Shown here piece after piece: positions 1 through 8,137 of a DNA stretch of 64,000 nt (positions are counted from its first letter, which is position 1; every line of letters begins with the position of its first letter). The stretch covers positions 806,001-870,000 of the forward strand of contig JAJXRY010000001.1 in the NCBI GenBank assembly GCA_021628825.1, read 5' to 3'. Both the position numbers and the translations under genes were made by a program. A model generated the notes under the pieces. It saw only the letters and a program-made list of their open reading frames with translations. It made no database searches and was not told where the DNA came from. This stretch comes from Lachnospiraceae bacterium. GTDB lineage: Bacteria; Bacillota; Clostridia; Lachnospirales; Lachnospiraceae.

Positions 1-112
1 TTGTGTGGCTCTTCGGAATAAGCTCCAGGTATCCATTCTATATGCAATCATACCTCAGCTATCGTTACCATAATCAGTACTGAATGACATAGGCTCTGAA
101 TTGATACACATC
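1..112. repeat. non-coding stretch with decayed element ends
   Basis: No convincing gene is seen here. The stretch TCTGAATTGATAC at 95-107 resembles the right end (TCTGAATAGTTAC) of the small inverted-repeat elements found elsewhere in the window, and GTACTGAATGAC lies just before it. It is probably the remnant of a further copy that extends out of the window on the left. Confidence 0.4.
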
Positions 113-267
113 GTAACTATTCAGACCCCCATTCGTAAAACCGCTGCTATACGCAGCTTAAGTTTTACTCATGTGATTACTTCGCCATATAAATTATGCC
201 AATGTCCTTACGAATGCGCGCATTCGACGTCCATATTGTCATAATTTGCATGGCTCTGAATAGTTAC
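113..267. mobile_element. MITE-like element, copy 1
   Basis: A 155-bp non-coding element bounded by a perfect 13-bp terminal inverted repeat, GTAACTATTCAGA (113-125) and TCTGAATAGTTAC (255-267). The flanks TACACATC (105-112) and CACACATC (268-275) match at 7 of 8 bases, as expected of an 8-bp target duplication. The inside contains short palindromes such as GAATGCGCGCATTC. Its reverse complement closely matches the element at 60105-60258. It has no coding capacity, so any movement would need a transposase in trans. It sits against the metF stop codon. Confidence 0.75.
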
Positions 268-273
268 CACACA

Positions 274-1146
274 TCAATGAATAATTGCAGATAAATTATC
301 ATAGATTCCCTTTGCCACTTCCGGCTTATTCATGGAATATACATGAATATGGTTCACACCGTTTGCAATCAGATCAATGATCTGATCGGTTGCATAGGCA
401 ATGCCGGCCTGCTGCATCGCTGCCGGATTGTCTCCAAAACAGTCTACAATACTGCGGAACCGCTCCGGTACATTACATCCGGAAAGCCGTACTGCATTGG
501 CAACCTGATTGGCTCTTGTGATCGGCATGATTCCCGGAATGACGGGAACCAGAATTCCTGCTTCCCGTGCTTTATATAAGAAATTATAAAAAAATATTGT
601 TATCAAAAAAACATCTGAGTCGTCAGGAACTCACACCCCTGCATCCATTTTCTTCTTAAGGTTTAAAATGTCTTCCTTCCTCGTTGCCGCATCAGGATGT
701 CCTTCCGGATAGCACGCTCCACCCACACAGAAATCTCCATATTCCCGGATCGTTTCCACAAGCTCGGAGGCATGATGATAATCCACATAAGGATCTCCCT
801 CAAAGTCCTTCGGCCGGTCTCCGCGAAGCCCAGAATGTTCTCAATTCCGGCTTCCTTCATCTGTCCAAGTGCCGCATGAATATCTGCCTTTGTGGCTCCG
901 ACACAGGTCAGATGGGCAATCGTTGTCACCTGCTGTTCCTTCTGGATTTTCTCTGCAATTTTAATGGTATATCCTCTGGTGCTTCCACCTGCTCCATAGG
1001 TCACACTCATATAGCTTGGCTTTAAGGCTGCCACACCGAGCGCTGCCTTTTCCACCGCTTCATAGTTCGTGGTTGTTTTTCGGTGGGAACACCTCAAACG
1101 ATACGGTAATTTCTTCTTTTTTTCAAATATGGATGTGATTTTTCAT
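274..1146 (-). CDS. metF: methylenetetrahydrofolate reductase, frameshifted
   Basis: MetF reduces 5,10-methylene-THF to 5-methyl-THF for methionine synthesis or acetogenic C1 flow. The N-terminal part (663-1097) has YMSVTYGAGGSTR and TTIAHLTCVGA; the C-terminal part (274-606) has GILVPVIPGIMPI, a typical MetF core. The reading frame must be joined across shifts near 1130-1085 (A runs), 835 and 607. The start is set at ATG 1146 behind GAAGAGGTAAAGTA, because the first codons then read MKITSIFEKKEEITVSFEVF once the A runs are corrected. Reconstructed length is about 291 residues, normal for MetF. The shifts are probably sequencing errors, but a real pseudogene cannot be excluded. Confidence 0.82.
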
Positions 1147-1226
1147 TACTTTACCTCTTCATGTTTGTGTATTCAGAATCATCATTATAGCATGGATTCA
1201 TAAAATCTGCCACACTTCAATTACCG

Positions 1227-1792
1227 TTAATCCGTTGCAATCCGGTAATCAACCCTCTCCCCTACATGATACTTCCGGTAATACCCTTCCTCCAACGGGA
1301 TCCAGAGCCGCTCATAATTCGGATATCTCTCGCTTTCCCTCTCGATCAGCCGCTCCTTCTGTGTTTCCCTGCGGCATGTCAGAAATACGGTCAGATCATA
1401 AAACGATAAAAGCTCCGGATAATGGGAATAGCTTCCTTCCACTATGGTAAGCGGCTGACCGGTAATCTCTACAGGAGGCAGCAGCCGCTTTTCCCGGCAG
1501 CTATAGGCCCCATATTGTACCGCCTCTCCCTTTTTCGCAGGCTGCAGTACGGTTTTTGATCATCCGTTCAAAGTCCATATTGGCACAGGGAATCTTTTTC
1601 CCAGCCTGACACTCTTTGCTCTACCGGAAGATAAAAATCATCCATATGAAAGACCCGTGCAGGGAACCGCCCGGCAAGCAGATTGGAAAGCGTGGTCTTC
1701 CCGCCTGCGCACCGGCCGTCAATTCCGATGATACACCTTGAGTTTTCTTTCAATAATTCTTCTAAATCTGAAATCAGCTGATCGTACTGCAT
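1227..1792 (-). CDS. uridine kinase-like P-loop kinase, frameshifted
   Basis: Small P-loop nucleoside kinase of the uridine kinase type. The Walker A motif GRCAGGKTTL lies at about residues 26-35, followed by FHMDDFYLP, the usual DDFY segment of these kinases. The C-terminal part (1227-1442) contains RRETQKERLIERE, a lid-like Arg-rich helix. Frame changes near 1610 and 1550 must be bridged, giving about 189 residues. The start ATG 1792 has AAGGAG five bases upstream. It lies upstream of metF in the same direction with an 80-base gap. The exact substrate cannot be told from sequence. Confidence 0.7.
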
Positions 1793-1812
1793 CTTATCTC
1801 CTTAAAATCCCT

Positions 1813-1826
1813 TTAACTATTCAGAA
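1813..1826. repeat. solitary end of the MITE-like family
   Basis: TTAACTATTCAGAA matches the left terminus (GTAACTATTCAGA) of the elements at 113 and 60105. No matching right end lies close by; the nearest in the right orientation is at 4528-4540, beyond azlCD and hisS. Confidence 0.5.
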
Positions 1827-1844
1827 CCCCTTTAAAGAAAGTCT

Positions 1845-1873
1845 TTGCGTAAACTCTCAAACCGTGATATAAC
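1845..1873 (+). promoter_or_regulatory. candidate sigma-A promoter of azlC
   Basis: TTGCGT (1845-1850) and TATAAC (1868-1873) are separated by 17 bases. The promoter ends 37 bases before the proposed azlC start and reads away from the divergent kinase gene. Confidence 0.4.
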
Positions 1874-1910
1874 AGTAAACGGAATCAATAAGCAAAGGAT
1901 AACATACATC

Positions 1911-2717
1911 ATGAACACAACAACAAAAAAAGTTTTTATGGAAGGAATGCGTGACGGTCCTCCGATCGGACTTGGCTACTTCGCCGTGTCCTTTTCCCTT
2001 GGCATTGTTGCCCGCAATGCCGGCCTGAATGCCTTTCAGGGATTCCTGGCCAGCCTGTTAACCAACGCATCTGCCGGAGAATATGCCATCTTTACCTTAA
2101 TTGCAGCGAATGCGACCTATTTTGAGGTTGCCATTATGACACTGATCACAAATGCCCGGTATCTGCTTATGAGCTGTGCATTAAGTCAGCGTTTCTCTCC
2201 GGATACCGGAATCGGACACCGCCTGCTCCTTGGATACGATGTTACCGATGAGCTGTTTGGAATTACCATTGCCCGTCCAGGAATGATCAATCCCTTTTAT
2301 ACCTACGGTGCCATGTGCCTGGCCATTCCCGGATGGTCCATCGGGACTGCCCTCGGTGTTATTGCCGGTAATATCCTTCCGTTCCGTGTTGTCAGTGCCT
2401 TAAGCGTTGCTCTTTACGGAATGTTTATCGCCATTATCATTCCTCCGGTCCGTACTGAAATCAGGAATATGATTTCTTTATCTTCCATAAAGAAAACCTT
2501 TAAGGACAAGCTTCCTGTATTTTTACCGGGAATCACCGGTTACTGCTGCGATCCTCATCAGCTTCCTTGCAAGCTACCTTTTTAACCGGCTTCCATGCTT
2601 TGACAAAATCAGCAGCGGTAATAAGACCATCCTGCTTACGATCGTCATTTCATCGGTAATTGCACTGCTTCACCCTGTCAAAAAAATAACCTGGAGGATC
2701 CTGATGATGAATCATAA
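1911..2717 (+). CDS. azlC: AzlC branched-chain amino acid exporter subunit
   Basis: Large subunit of the AzlC/AzlD (LIV-E, BrnFE type) exporter in the cytoplasmic membrane, which exports branched-chain amino acids and analogues. The protein begins with the family segment GMRDGPPIGLGYFAVSFSLG, has LTNASAGEYA near residue 55 and several hydrophobic helices. The start is ATG 1911 (MNTTTKKVFMEG), with AAAGGA upstream, rather than a longer in-frame extension. Two frame changes, near 2530 and in the A7 run at 2680-2686, must be bridged; the corrected C-terminus ends at TAA 2715-2717, overlapping azlD. About 269 residues. Confidence 0.88.
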
Positions 2718-3022
2718 TATTTATATTTACATTGCCATTATGGCACTTGTTTCTTTCTGTATCCGTGTACTGCCACTGACACTGATCCGTAAACAGATTA
2801 AAAAGTCAGTTTCTGCAGTCGTTCCTTTACTATGTTCCATATGTAACACTTGCCGTAATGACATTTCCTGCCATCGTCGATGCAACCCAGTCCCCCTGCT
2901 GCAGGCGCCTTAGCCCTCGCTGCAGGTATCGTGGCTGCCCTGTGTGGCGCCGGTCTTTTCCCGGTATCCATCATCTGCTGTGTTGTCGTTTTTTTGTCAT
3001 TGAATTCTTTCTGGTGCATTAA
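2704..3022 (+). CDS. azlD: AzlD branched-chain amino acid exporter subunit
   Basis: Small membrane partner of AzlC. The visible start is MMNHNIYIYIAIMALVSFCI, followed by RVLPLTLIRKQIKK; after frame changes near 2820, 2905 and 2990 the sequence continues YYVPYVTLAVMTFPAI and ends FVIEFFLVH at TAA 3020-3022. That gives about 106 residues with four hydrophobic helices, the normal size. The start overlaps the azlC end by 14 bases, so the two are translationally coupled and form a two-gene operon closed by the hairpins that follow. Confidence 0.85.
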
Positions 3023-3057
3023 TATCATTTCATGTAATTCATAAATACCTGATACTC

Positions 3058-3084
3058 AAAAAAATGATCTACTGGATCATTTTT
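3058..3084 (+). terminator. hairpin after azlD
   Basis: AAAAATGATC and GATCATTTTT form a ten-pair stem around TACTG, followed by further T/G. It probably ends the azlCD transcript. Confidence 0.6.
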
Positions 3085-3104
3085 GGGGTATGCATGGTAA
3101 CAAA

Positions 3105-3148
3105 AAAATCCATTCAGTAAAGGATCCTGCTCTTACTGAATGGATTTT
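3105..3148. terminator. bidirectional terminator between azlD and hisS
   Basis: A 16-bp perfect stem, AAAATCCATTCAGTAA (3105-3120) with TTACTGAATGGATTTT (3133-3148), separates the convergent genes azlD and hisS. A and T runs on both sides make it usable in both directions. Confidence 0.8.
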
Positions 3149-3165
3149 ATTCTGGTCAAAAATCT

Positions 3166-4428
3166 TTACTGAATCGGATTTTTATAAAATTCCTTAATTT
3201 CTGTATAGCCATCCCTGGCAAGCTGTTCCTTCTGGAACTTCTTATTCTTATTCATCCGGACAACCAGAATCTGTTTACCGTTCTTACGCTCCTCCTGGGC
3301 CTTCGCAATAACTTCACAAAGCCGGTCGGAGGGAAGCCCCTTCTCCAGTAAATAAGCGGTTCTCTCAGGTGCTCCTGGCACTTTAAAGCCACTCTCCATC
3401 AAAAGCAGAATAATACGTTCAAATCCGATGGAAAAATCCACATGCCGGAACATCGTTTCCGGTAAACTTTCCGACCATCTTGTCATATCTTCCACCACCG
3501 CCGCAGCTTCCGCCGAATTCCGGCATTGCAATTTCAAAAAAATTGTTCCGGTGTAATAAGACATACCACGTACCAGTGTCGGATCAAATACCATTTCAAA
3601 CTCTGCTTCTTTGGTTACGGATACACTCTCAATGATCTCGGAAAGGCTCTGCTTTACTCCTTCCTCCAAGAAGTCACCTAAAGCATCTGCAAGGTACTGT
3701 AACCCGTTTTCTGCCTCTTCCATATTCTTAAAAAGACTTAAGTAACGTTCCACTGCTTCCTCTGCAAATCCGTTCTCCAAAAGCTCTGCTTCCACGCCTT
3801 CCAGACCGATCTTGTCCATTTTGTCCAGAGTGATAAATACGCTGTCATAGGACTCTTCGGGGAATCCGCTGTAAGCAGCCATTGCCTTCAGGATTCTTCT
3901 TTCATTAATCCGGATCTGAAAATTCTTAAATCCAAGTCTTCCAAGGGTCGTTGTGGTTGCCAGAATCAGCTCGATCTCCGCCAGATTGGAAGCCTCTCCC
4001 AGAATATCGATATCACACTGCATGAACTGGCGGTACCGGCCTCTCTGCGGACGATCCGCACGCCATACATTTCCCATCTGCAAAGCTTTAAAGGGACTGG
4101 GCAGTTCGTTGGCATGATTGGAATAATAACGAACCAGGGGCACCGTTAAATCATAACGCAGGCCCCCATCGACAAGATCCTGCTCACTCTGTGCGGTCTC
4201 GAGCTTTAGCTTCTCTCCTCTTTTTAAAATCTTAAAGATCAGCTTCTCGTTCTCGCCTCCCTGTTTATTCGTCAGGTTCTCAATATTCTCCACACAGGGA
4301 GTTTCAATTGAGGTAAAGCCAAACTTTCCGTATGTCTCCTTAATTACTCCAATTACATAATCCCGAATCACCATTTCCTCGGGCAGAATATCCTTCATGC
4401 CGGTCACCGGCTTCTTGCTCAATGCCAT
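3166..4428 (-). CDS. hisS: histidyl-tRNA synthetase
   Basis: Class II synthetase that charges tRNA-His. Seen: motif 2 region FKALQMGNVWRADRPQRGRY, the HisRS signature LVRGMSYYTGT, FSIGFERI, and a C-terminal anticodon-binding domain. The start is ATG 4428 (MALSKKPVTGMKDILPEE), behind AAAGGA; a longer in-frame extension to 4518 is unlikely. Length about 420 residues. The frame is open throughout, but between the A7 run 3536-3542 and the A5 run 3432-3436 it reads nonsense while another frame encodes GGSCGGGGRYDKMVG, the conserved GGRYD element. Two cancelling indels are therefore present. Confidence 0.95.
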   Translation of the reverse strand: MALSKKPVTGMKDILPEEMVIRDYVIGVIKETYGKFGFTSIETPCVENIENLTNKQGGENEKLIFKILKRGEKLKLETAQSEQDLVDGGLRYDLTVPLVRYYSNHANELPSPFKALQMGNVWRADRPQRGRYRQFMQCDIDILGEASNLAEIELILATTTTLGRLGFKNFQIRINERRILKAMAAYSGFPEESYDSVFITLDKMDKIGLEGVEAELLENGFAEEAVERYLSLFKNMEEAENGLQYLADALGDFLEEGVKQSLSEIIESVSVTKEAEFEMVFDPTLVRGMSYYTGTIFLKLQCRNSAEAAAVVEDMTRWSESLPETMFRHVDFSIGFERIILLLMESGFKVPGAPERTAYLLEKGLPSDRLCEVIAKAQEERKNGKQILVVRMNKNKKFQKEQLARDGYTEIKEFYKNPIQ

Positions 4429-4484
4429 AACGGTCTCGTCCTTTCTCTTGTATGATAATTCCTTTGCATAATAACACGAATCTC

Positions 4485-4514
4485 TTGCAATTTTACACTT
4501 TTTCCGGTTATAAT
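4485..4514 (+). promoter_or_regulatory. candidate sigma-A promoter of DAHP synthase
   Basis: TTGCAA (4485-4490) and a consensus TATAAT (4509-4514) are 18 bases apart. Transcription would begin near 4521, giving a leader of about 50 bases that includes the repeat fragment at 4528-4540 and a strong ribosome site. Confidence 0.6.
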
Positions 4515-4527
4515 GCAACTGTATTTG

Positions 4528-4540
4528 TTCTGAATAGTTT
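4528..4540. repeat. solitary end of the MITE-like family
   Basis: TTCTGAATAGTTT resembles the right terminus TCTGAATAGTTAC of the complete elements. It lies in the predicted leader of the DAHP synthase gene. Confidence 0.45.
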
Positions 4541-4569
4541 CTGTATCTACACGAAGGAGGAGTAGTTTT

Positions 4570-5604
4570 ATGTCATTTGAATACATTCGTAAATTACCAA
4601 CACCCGATGAAATCCGTGAGGAATTTCCCTTTCCTGCCCATCTCACCGAACTGAAGAAGAAACGGGATGAGGAAATCCGTAAGGTACTCACCGGTGAAAG
4701 TAATAAATTTTTAGTGATCATCGGCCCCTGTTCCGCAGACAATGAAGATTCCGTATGCGATTATGTGAGCCGCTTAGCCCGGATCAATGAGGACGTTAAG
4801 GACCGTCTGATTCTGATTCCCCGTATTTATACCAATAAGCCCCGTACCACAGGTGAGGGCTACAAGGGGATCGTGCATCAGCCGAATCCTGAACAGAAAC
4901 CGGATTTCTTATCAGGTCTTATCGCCATGAGAAAGATGCACATCCGTGCGGTGGAAGAATCCGGATTAACCGCAGCTGATGAGATGCTTTATCCGGAAAA
5001 CTGGGGGTATGTCTCTGATCTGCTCTCCTACGTTGCCATCGGTGCACGTTCCGTAGAGGATCAGCAGCACCGTATCGTCGTAAGTGGATTTGATATTCCT
5101 GCCGGAATGAAGAATCCGACAAGCGGAAACCTGACCGTCATGCTCAATTCCGTATATGCTTCCCAGCACCCCCACTCCTTCATCTATCGCGGCTATGAAG
5201 TGAAGACCAACGGTAATGAGCTTGCACATACCGTTCTGCGTGGTGCAACCAACAAGCATGGAGAAAGCACCCCGAACTACCACTACGAGGACTTAAATCT
5301 CTTACTGAACCTCTATGAGGCCCGTGACCTCAAAAACCCGGCAGCCATTATTGATACCAATCATAATAACTCCGGTAAAAAATTTGAGCAGCAGATCCGT
5401 ATCGTAAAGGAAGTTATGCACAGCCGTAAATTAAGTCCTGATATTCATAAGCTGGTAAAGGGTGTCATGATTGAAAGCTATATTGAAGCAGGCTGCCAGA
5501 AGATCGGCGAAGGCATTTATGGAAAATCCATTACCGATCCCTGCCTCGGATGGGAAGACTCCAGAAGACTCATTTATGACATTGCAGATACCTGCTGTCT
5601 GTAA
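4570..5604 (+). CDS. aroF: 3-deoxy-7-phosphoheptulonate synthase (DAHP synthase, AroF/G type)
   Basis: First enzyme of the shikimate pathway: condenses phosphoenolpyruvate with erythrose 4-phosphate. It is a type I enzyme, with IIGPCSADN at about residue 54, IPRIYTNKPRTTGEGYKG around 85-100 and ESYIEAG near the C-terminus. The 344-residue frame is unbroken. ATG 4570 has AAGGAGGAG seven bases upstream. It is a single-gene unit with its own promoter and terminator. The stop codon lies inside a palindromic repeat end (5601-5620). The feedback amino acid (Phe, Tyr or Trp) cannot be assigned by eye, so the gene symbol is approximate. Confidence 0.93.
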   Translation: MSFEYIRKLPTPDEIREEFPFPAHLTELKKKRDEEIRKVLTGESNKFLVIIGPCSADNEDSVCDYVSRLARINEDVKDRLILIPRIYTNKPRTTGEGYKGIVHQPNPEQKPDFLSGLIAMRKMHIRAVEESGLTAADEMLYPENWGYVSDLLSYVAIGARSVEDQQHRIVVSGFDIPAGMKNPTSGNLTVMLNSVYASQHPHSFIYRGYEVKTNGNELAHTVLRGATNKHGESTPNYHYEDLNLLLNLYEARDLKNPAAIIDTNHNNSGKKFEQQIRIVKEVMHSRKLSPDIHKLVKGVMIESYIEAGCQKIGEGIYGKSITDPCLGWEDSRRLIYDIADTCCL

Positions 5605-5620
5605 CTATTCTGAATAGTTC
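5601..5620. repeat. fused pair of MITE-like ends, no interior
   Basis: GTAACTATTCTGAATAGTTC joins a left end and a right end of the family back to back. The TAA within GTAAC (5602-5604) is the stop codon of the DAHP synthase gene. Confidence 0.55.
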
Positions 5621-5640
5621 TTAATAGATACACTAAATTC

Positions 5641-5684
5641 AAAAAGGAGCTCTCCTGCATCGAATGATGGGGAAGCTCCTTTTT
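5641..5684. terminator. terminator between DAHP synthase and xerD
   Basis: AAAAAGGAGCT (5641-5651) pairs with AGCTCCTTTTT (5674-5684). The A5 and T5 flanks suit both convergent genes. A weaker hairpin follows at about 5695-5717. Confidence 0.8.
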
Positions 5685-5726
5685 CATTTCCATGAAATGA
5701 TCCGGTGGTTCATTTTTAAGTGTGCT

Positions 5727-6617
5727 TTAATGTCTCGGATGTGCCTTTGCATAAACCTCTTTGATCCGGCTGTGATTCATCTGTGCATAAATCTGTGTCG
5801 TTGAAATATCCGAATGTCCCAGCATTTCCTGTACACTGCGCAGATCCGCCCCATTCTCAACAAGGTGTGCGGCAAAGGAATGGCGCAGGGTATGTGGGGT
5901 GATGTCCTCTACAATCCCTGCCTTCTTCGCATAATACTTAATCAGTTTCCAGAAGCCCTGACGGCTCATCGGCTGACCGGAGCAGTTGGCAAACAGGTAT
6001 TCCGAGTCCGGATCACTGATCATTGCGGCTCTCGTGCCCTCCAGATAACGGATGAGTGCAATCTTCGCCGCATTACCAAAAGGAATCACACGCTCCTTAT
6101 TTGAATCCTTACAGATAATAAAGCCCATCTGCAGATTCACATCTGCAGTCTTTAAGGTAATCAGCTCTGTCACACGGATCCCCGTGGCATACAAAAGCTC
6201 TAACATCGCTTTATCACGAATTTCCTTCGGGGTATCCCCGGAGGGCTGCTCTAAGAGGCGTACTACCTCATCCATAGAAAGAATCTCCGGCATCTTCTTC
6301 TCAATTTTCGGTGCACGAAGCTGCTCTGCTGCATCCTCACTTACTATACCCTCACGATAGAGATAGTGATAGAATGCCTTTAGGGATGCAATATTTCTGG
6401 AAATGGTCGCTGCCGAAAACTTATTCTTCTCCATATAAAGGACATAGGAATTGAGTGTCGTACTCGTCACCTTCTTAATATCGGTGAAGCCCTGCTCCTC
6501 CAGATATGCTTTCACTTTGTTCAGATCACGGTGATAGGAAAGCTCTGTATTCTCAGAAGTATGCTTCACATTATGTAAATAATCTATGAATGCCTGAATC
6601 TGATCTTCAACTGCCAA
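5727..6617 (-). CDS. xerD: XerD-type tyrosine recombinase
   Basis: Site-specific recombinase that resolves chromosome dimers at dif with XerC. The N-terminal SAM-like domain is followed by the catalytic core: Arg in ATGIRVTEL, HTLRHSFAAHL (HxxR), GHSDIST and the nucleophile Tyr in TTQIYAQMNH. The start is taken as TTG 6617 (LAVEDQIQAFIDYL) because GAGGGG stands eight bases upstream and the length becomes about 296 residues, normal for XerD; the longer open frame to 6764 has no ribosome site. Neighbouring spoIIM and nudF match the Bacillus nudF-spoIIM-xerD region. Confidence 0.88.
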   Translation of the reverse strand: MAVEDQIQAFIDYLHNVKHTSENTELSYHRDLNKVKAYLEEQGFTDIKKVTSTTLNSYVLYMEKNKFSAATISRNIASLKAFYHYLYREGIVSEDAAEQLRAPKIEKKMPEILSMDEVVRLLEQPSGDTPKEIRDKAMLELLYATGIRVTELITLKTADVNLQMGFIICKDSNKERVIPFGNAAKIALIRYLEGTRAAMISDPDSEYLFANCSGQPMSRQGFWKLIKYYAKKAGIVEDITPHTLRHSFAAHLVENGADLRSVQEMLGHSDISTTQIYAQMNHSRIKEVYAKAHPRH

Positions 6618-6791
6618 AATGGTAACCCCTCGATGAATAATTTCGTTTACATAAACATCATGTGATTTTTCATTATAAGCACATTTATTCAGAAAAAGCA
6701 AATGTATTTTTTTGCCCATTTTTACGGCGTTTTTCGTCTGGTTTACCATAAAAAAATACCACATATCGGAAAAAGGGAAATTATGTTAATA

Positions 6792-7345
6792 CTACATCTT
6801 GTAAAAAAATTTTCTTCTAAAAAGAATTGTAAAATATCTTTTTATCAGAATTGGGCTTACATAACTTTCAAGCAGACATCCCAAGGCAATCCCGGTAAAA
6901 ATCCACAAAACAAGCCACGGCTTTCTTCTCCGGATATACTGCTCATTCAGACACCAGTAAATCAGCAGCACATAAGACGGAATCAGCACGAACTGATGTG
7001 GAAACAGGCTTCCTGAAACGAATAAGACGCCACGAAGCTGATACTGCATGCAGGCTGCCGCTGCATACATGCCAAATAGCACTCCCTGCCAGAGAATAAA
7101 GCATTTCACTGCAAACCGTCCATACATTGTATTGGACAAAAGGAGTAAAACCCCTGTAACGGCCAAATGACGCACCAGAAGGTACATAAAAAAAATGAGA
7201 ACCATGAATGTCCATGCTGCGCAGCCGTTCGAGGGTTTCCGAACCAAGAAGTCCATCCTCAAACCAAAAAGCGGCTGCCCGTAAGCACGATCACCATAAT
7301 TCCCAAAAGTAATGATCCAATAAATAAAAGCCGATATTTACGCAT
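6792..7345 (-). CDS. spoIIM: stage II sporulation protein M, frameshifted
   Basis: Multi-spanning membrane protein of the SpoIID-SpoIIP-SpoIIM engulfment machine. Start ATG 7345 (MRKYRLLFIGSLLLGIMVIV) has AAGGAGG upstream. After frame changes near 7255 and 7190 the main frame continues through LAVTGVLLLLSNTMYG, FPHQFVLIPSYVLLIYW and a last helix ending at 6792; about 184 residues and five hydrophobic segments. Assignment rests on topology, the PHQFVLIP segment (typical PQ-x-IP region) and gene order next to xerD and nudF, rather than on a catalytic motif. Confidence 0.72.
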
Positions 7346-7413
7346 TGCCACCCTCCTTGTCCTTCCATGTATATGAAAGTAAAGGAGGTGGTATGCGTTA
7401 AGTTGTCATCCTG

Positions 7414-7962
7414 TTAATTGTGTTCCTGTTTTCTCCTGTATTCGTTATAGGCAAGAATGGCGGCCACCGTCTTCGAGTCCTGAATTTCGCACCGGAAGAT
7501 CTTATTCATCAATTCTTCTACAGGATAAGCCTCATACTGCACATACTCATCCTCGTCCAGATGCTGTCTTCCCGGCTTTAAATTCTTTGCCAGATAAATG
7601 TCAATCTTCTCATTGCAGAACGCCACCGTCGTATAAATCGAAAGCAGCAATTCAAGATCATCAGAATAGTATCCGGTCTCTTCCTGCAGCTCCCGTGCTG
7701 CCGCATCCCTGGTCGGTTCTTCTGCCGTCTGCAGTCCGCCTGCAGGAATTTCCAGGGTATAACGCTCCAATGCATTCCGATACTGACGAACCATGATAAT
7801 CCGTCCCTGATCGTCCACAGGTACTACCGCTGCGGCTCCTTTATGCTTGATGAAGTCCCACCTGGCAACATGTCCGTTCGGAATCTGCATCGTATCCTGA
7901 TAATAATCAATAATGGCTCCATGCGCAACCAGATCTCTGGAGATCCGCTTAATTTCTTCCAT
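7414..7962 (-). CDS. nudF: NUDIX hydrolase, ADP-ribose pyrophosphatase type
   Basis: Cleaves ADP-ribose or related nucleoside diphosphate sugars to AMP and sugar phosphate. The Nudix box is complete: G-LQTAE-E-PTRDAAA-REL-QEETGY, around residues 75-97, preceded by VRQYRNALERYTLEIPAG, typical of ADP-ribose pyrophosphatases. 182 residues, unbroken, start ATG 7962 behind AGGAG. It follows the aminotransferase on the same strand but a mobile element sits between them. Confidence 0.88.
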   Translation of the reverse strand: MEEIKRISRDLVAHGAIIDYYQDTMQIPNGHVARWDFIKHKGAAAVVPVDDQGRIIMVRQYRNALERYTLEIPAGGLQTAEEPTRDAAARELQEETGYYSDDLELLLSIYTTVAFCNEKIDIYLAKNLKPGRQHLDEDEYVQYEAYPVEELMNKIFRCEIQDSKTVAAILAYNEYRRKQEHN

Positions 7963-8001
7963 AATAAACTCCTGCTTAGACTACCCTATTTATGTTTTAT
8001 G

Positions 8002-8134
8002 GTAACTGTTCAGTACCTTCACAGTTACGATGCAAAATCCATTCCAAATCGGCTTCGCCGATGGGATTTTGCATTACTGAATCATTTTCTTACGGTCTTG
8101 GCAGTAAATGCTTCGACCTGTACTGAATAGTTAC
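8002..8134. mobile_element. MITE-like element, copy 2, with 8-bp target duplication
   Basis: Terminal inverted repeats GTAACTGTTCAGTAC (8002-8016) and GTACTGAATAGTTAC (8120-8134) match at 14 of 15 bases. A perfect direct repeat GTTTTATG flanks it (7994-8001 and 8135-8142), the best evidence in the window for transposition. Inside, TGCAAAATCC (8031-8040) pairs with GGATTTTGCA (8064-8073) around GGCTTCGCC. It has no coding capacity. The right target copy contains the stop codon of the aminotransferase gene. Confidence 0.88.
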
Positions 8135-8137
8135 GTT

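Noticed and set aside
274..1146. True metF pseudogene
   Set aside because: All conserved segments are present in one frame or another and the shifts match the error pattern seen in essential genes.
1147..1226. SAM riboswitch or T-box before metF
   Set aside because: The gap to the preceding gene is only about 80 bases and shows no matching stems.
1235..1450. Plus-strand open frame opposite the uridine-kinase-like gene
   Set aside because: Antisense shadow; the minus strand carries recognisable kinase sequence and the plus frame has no ribosome site.
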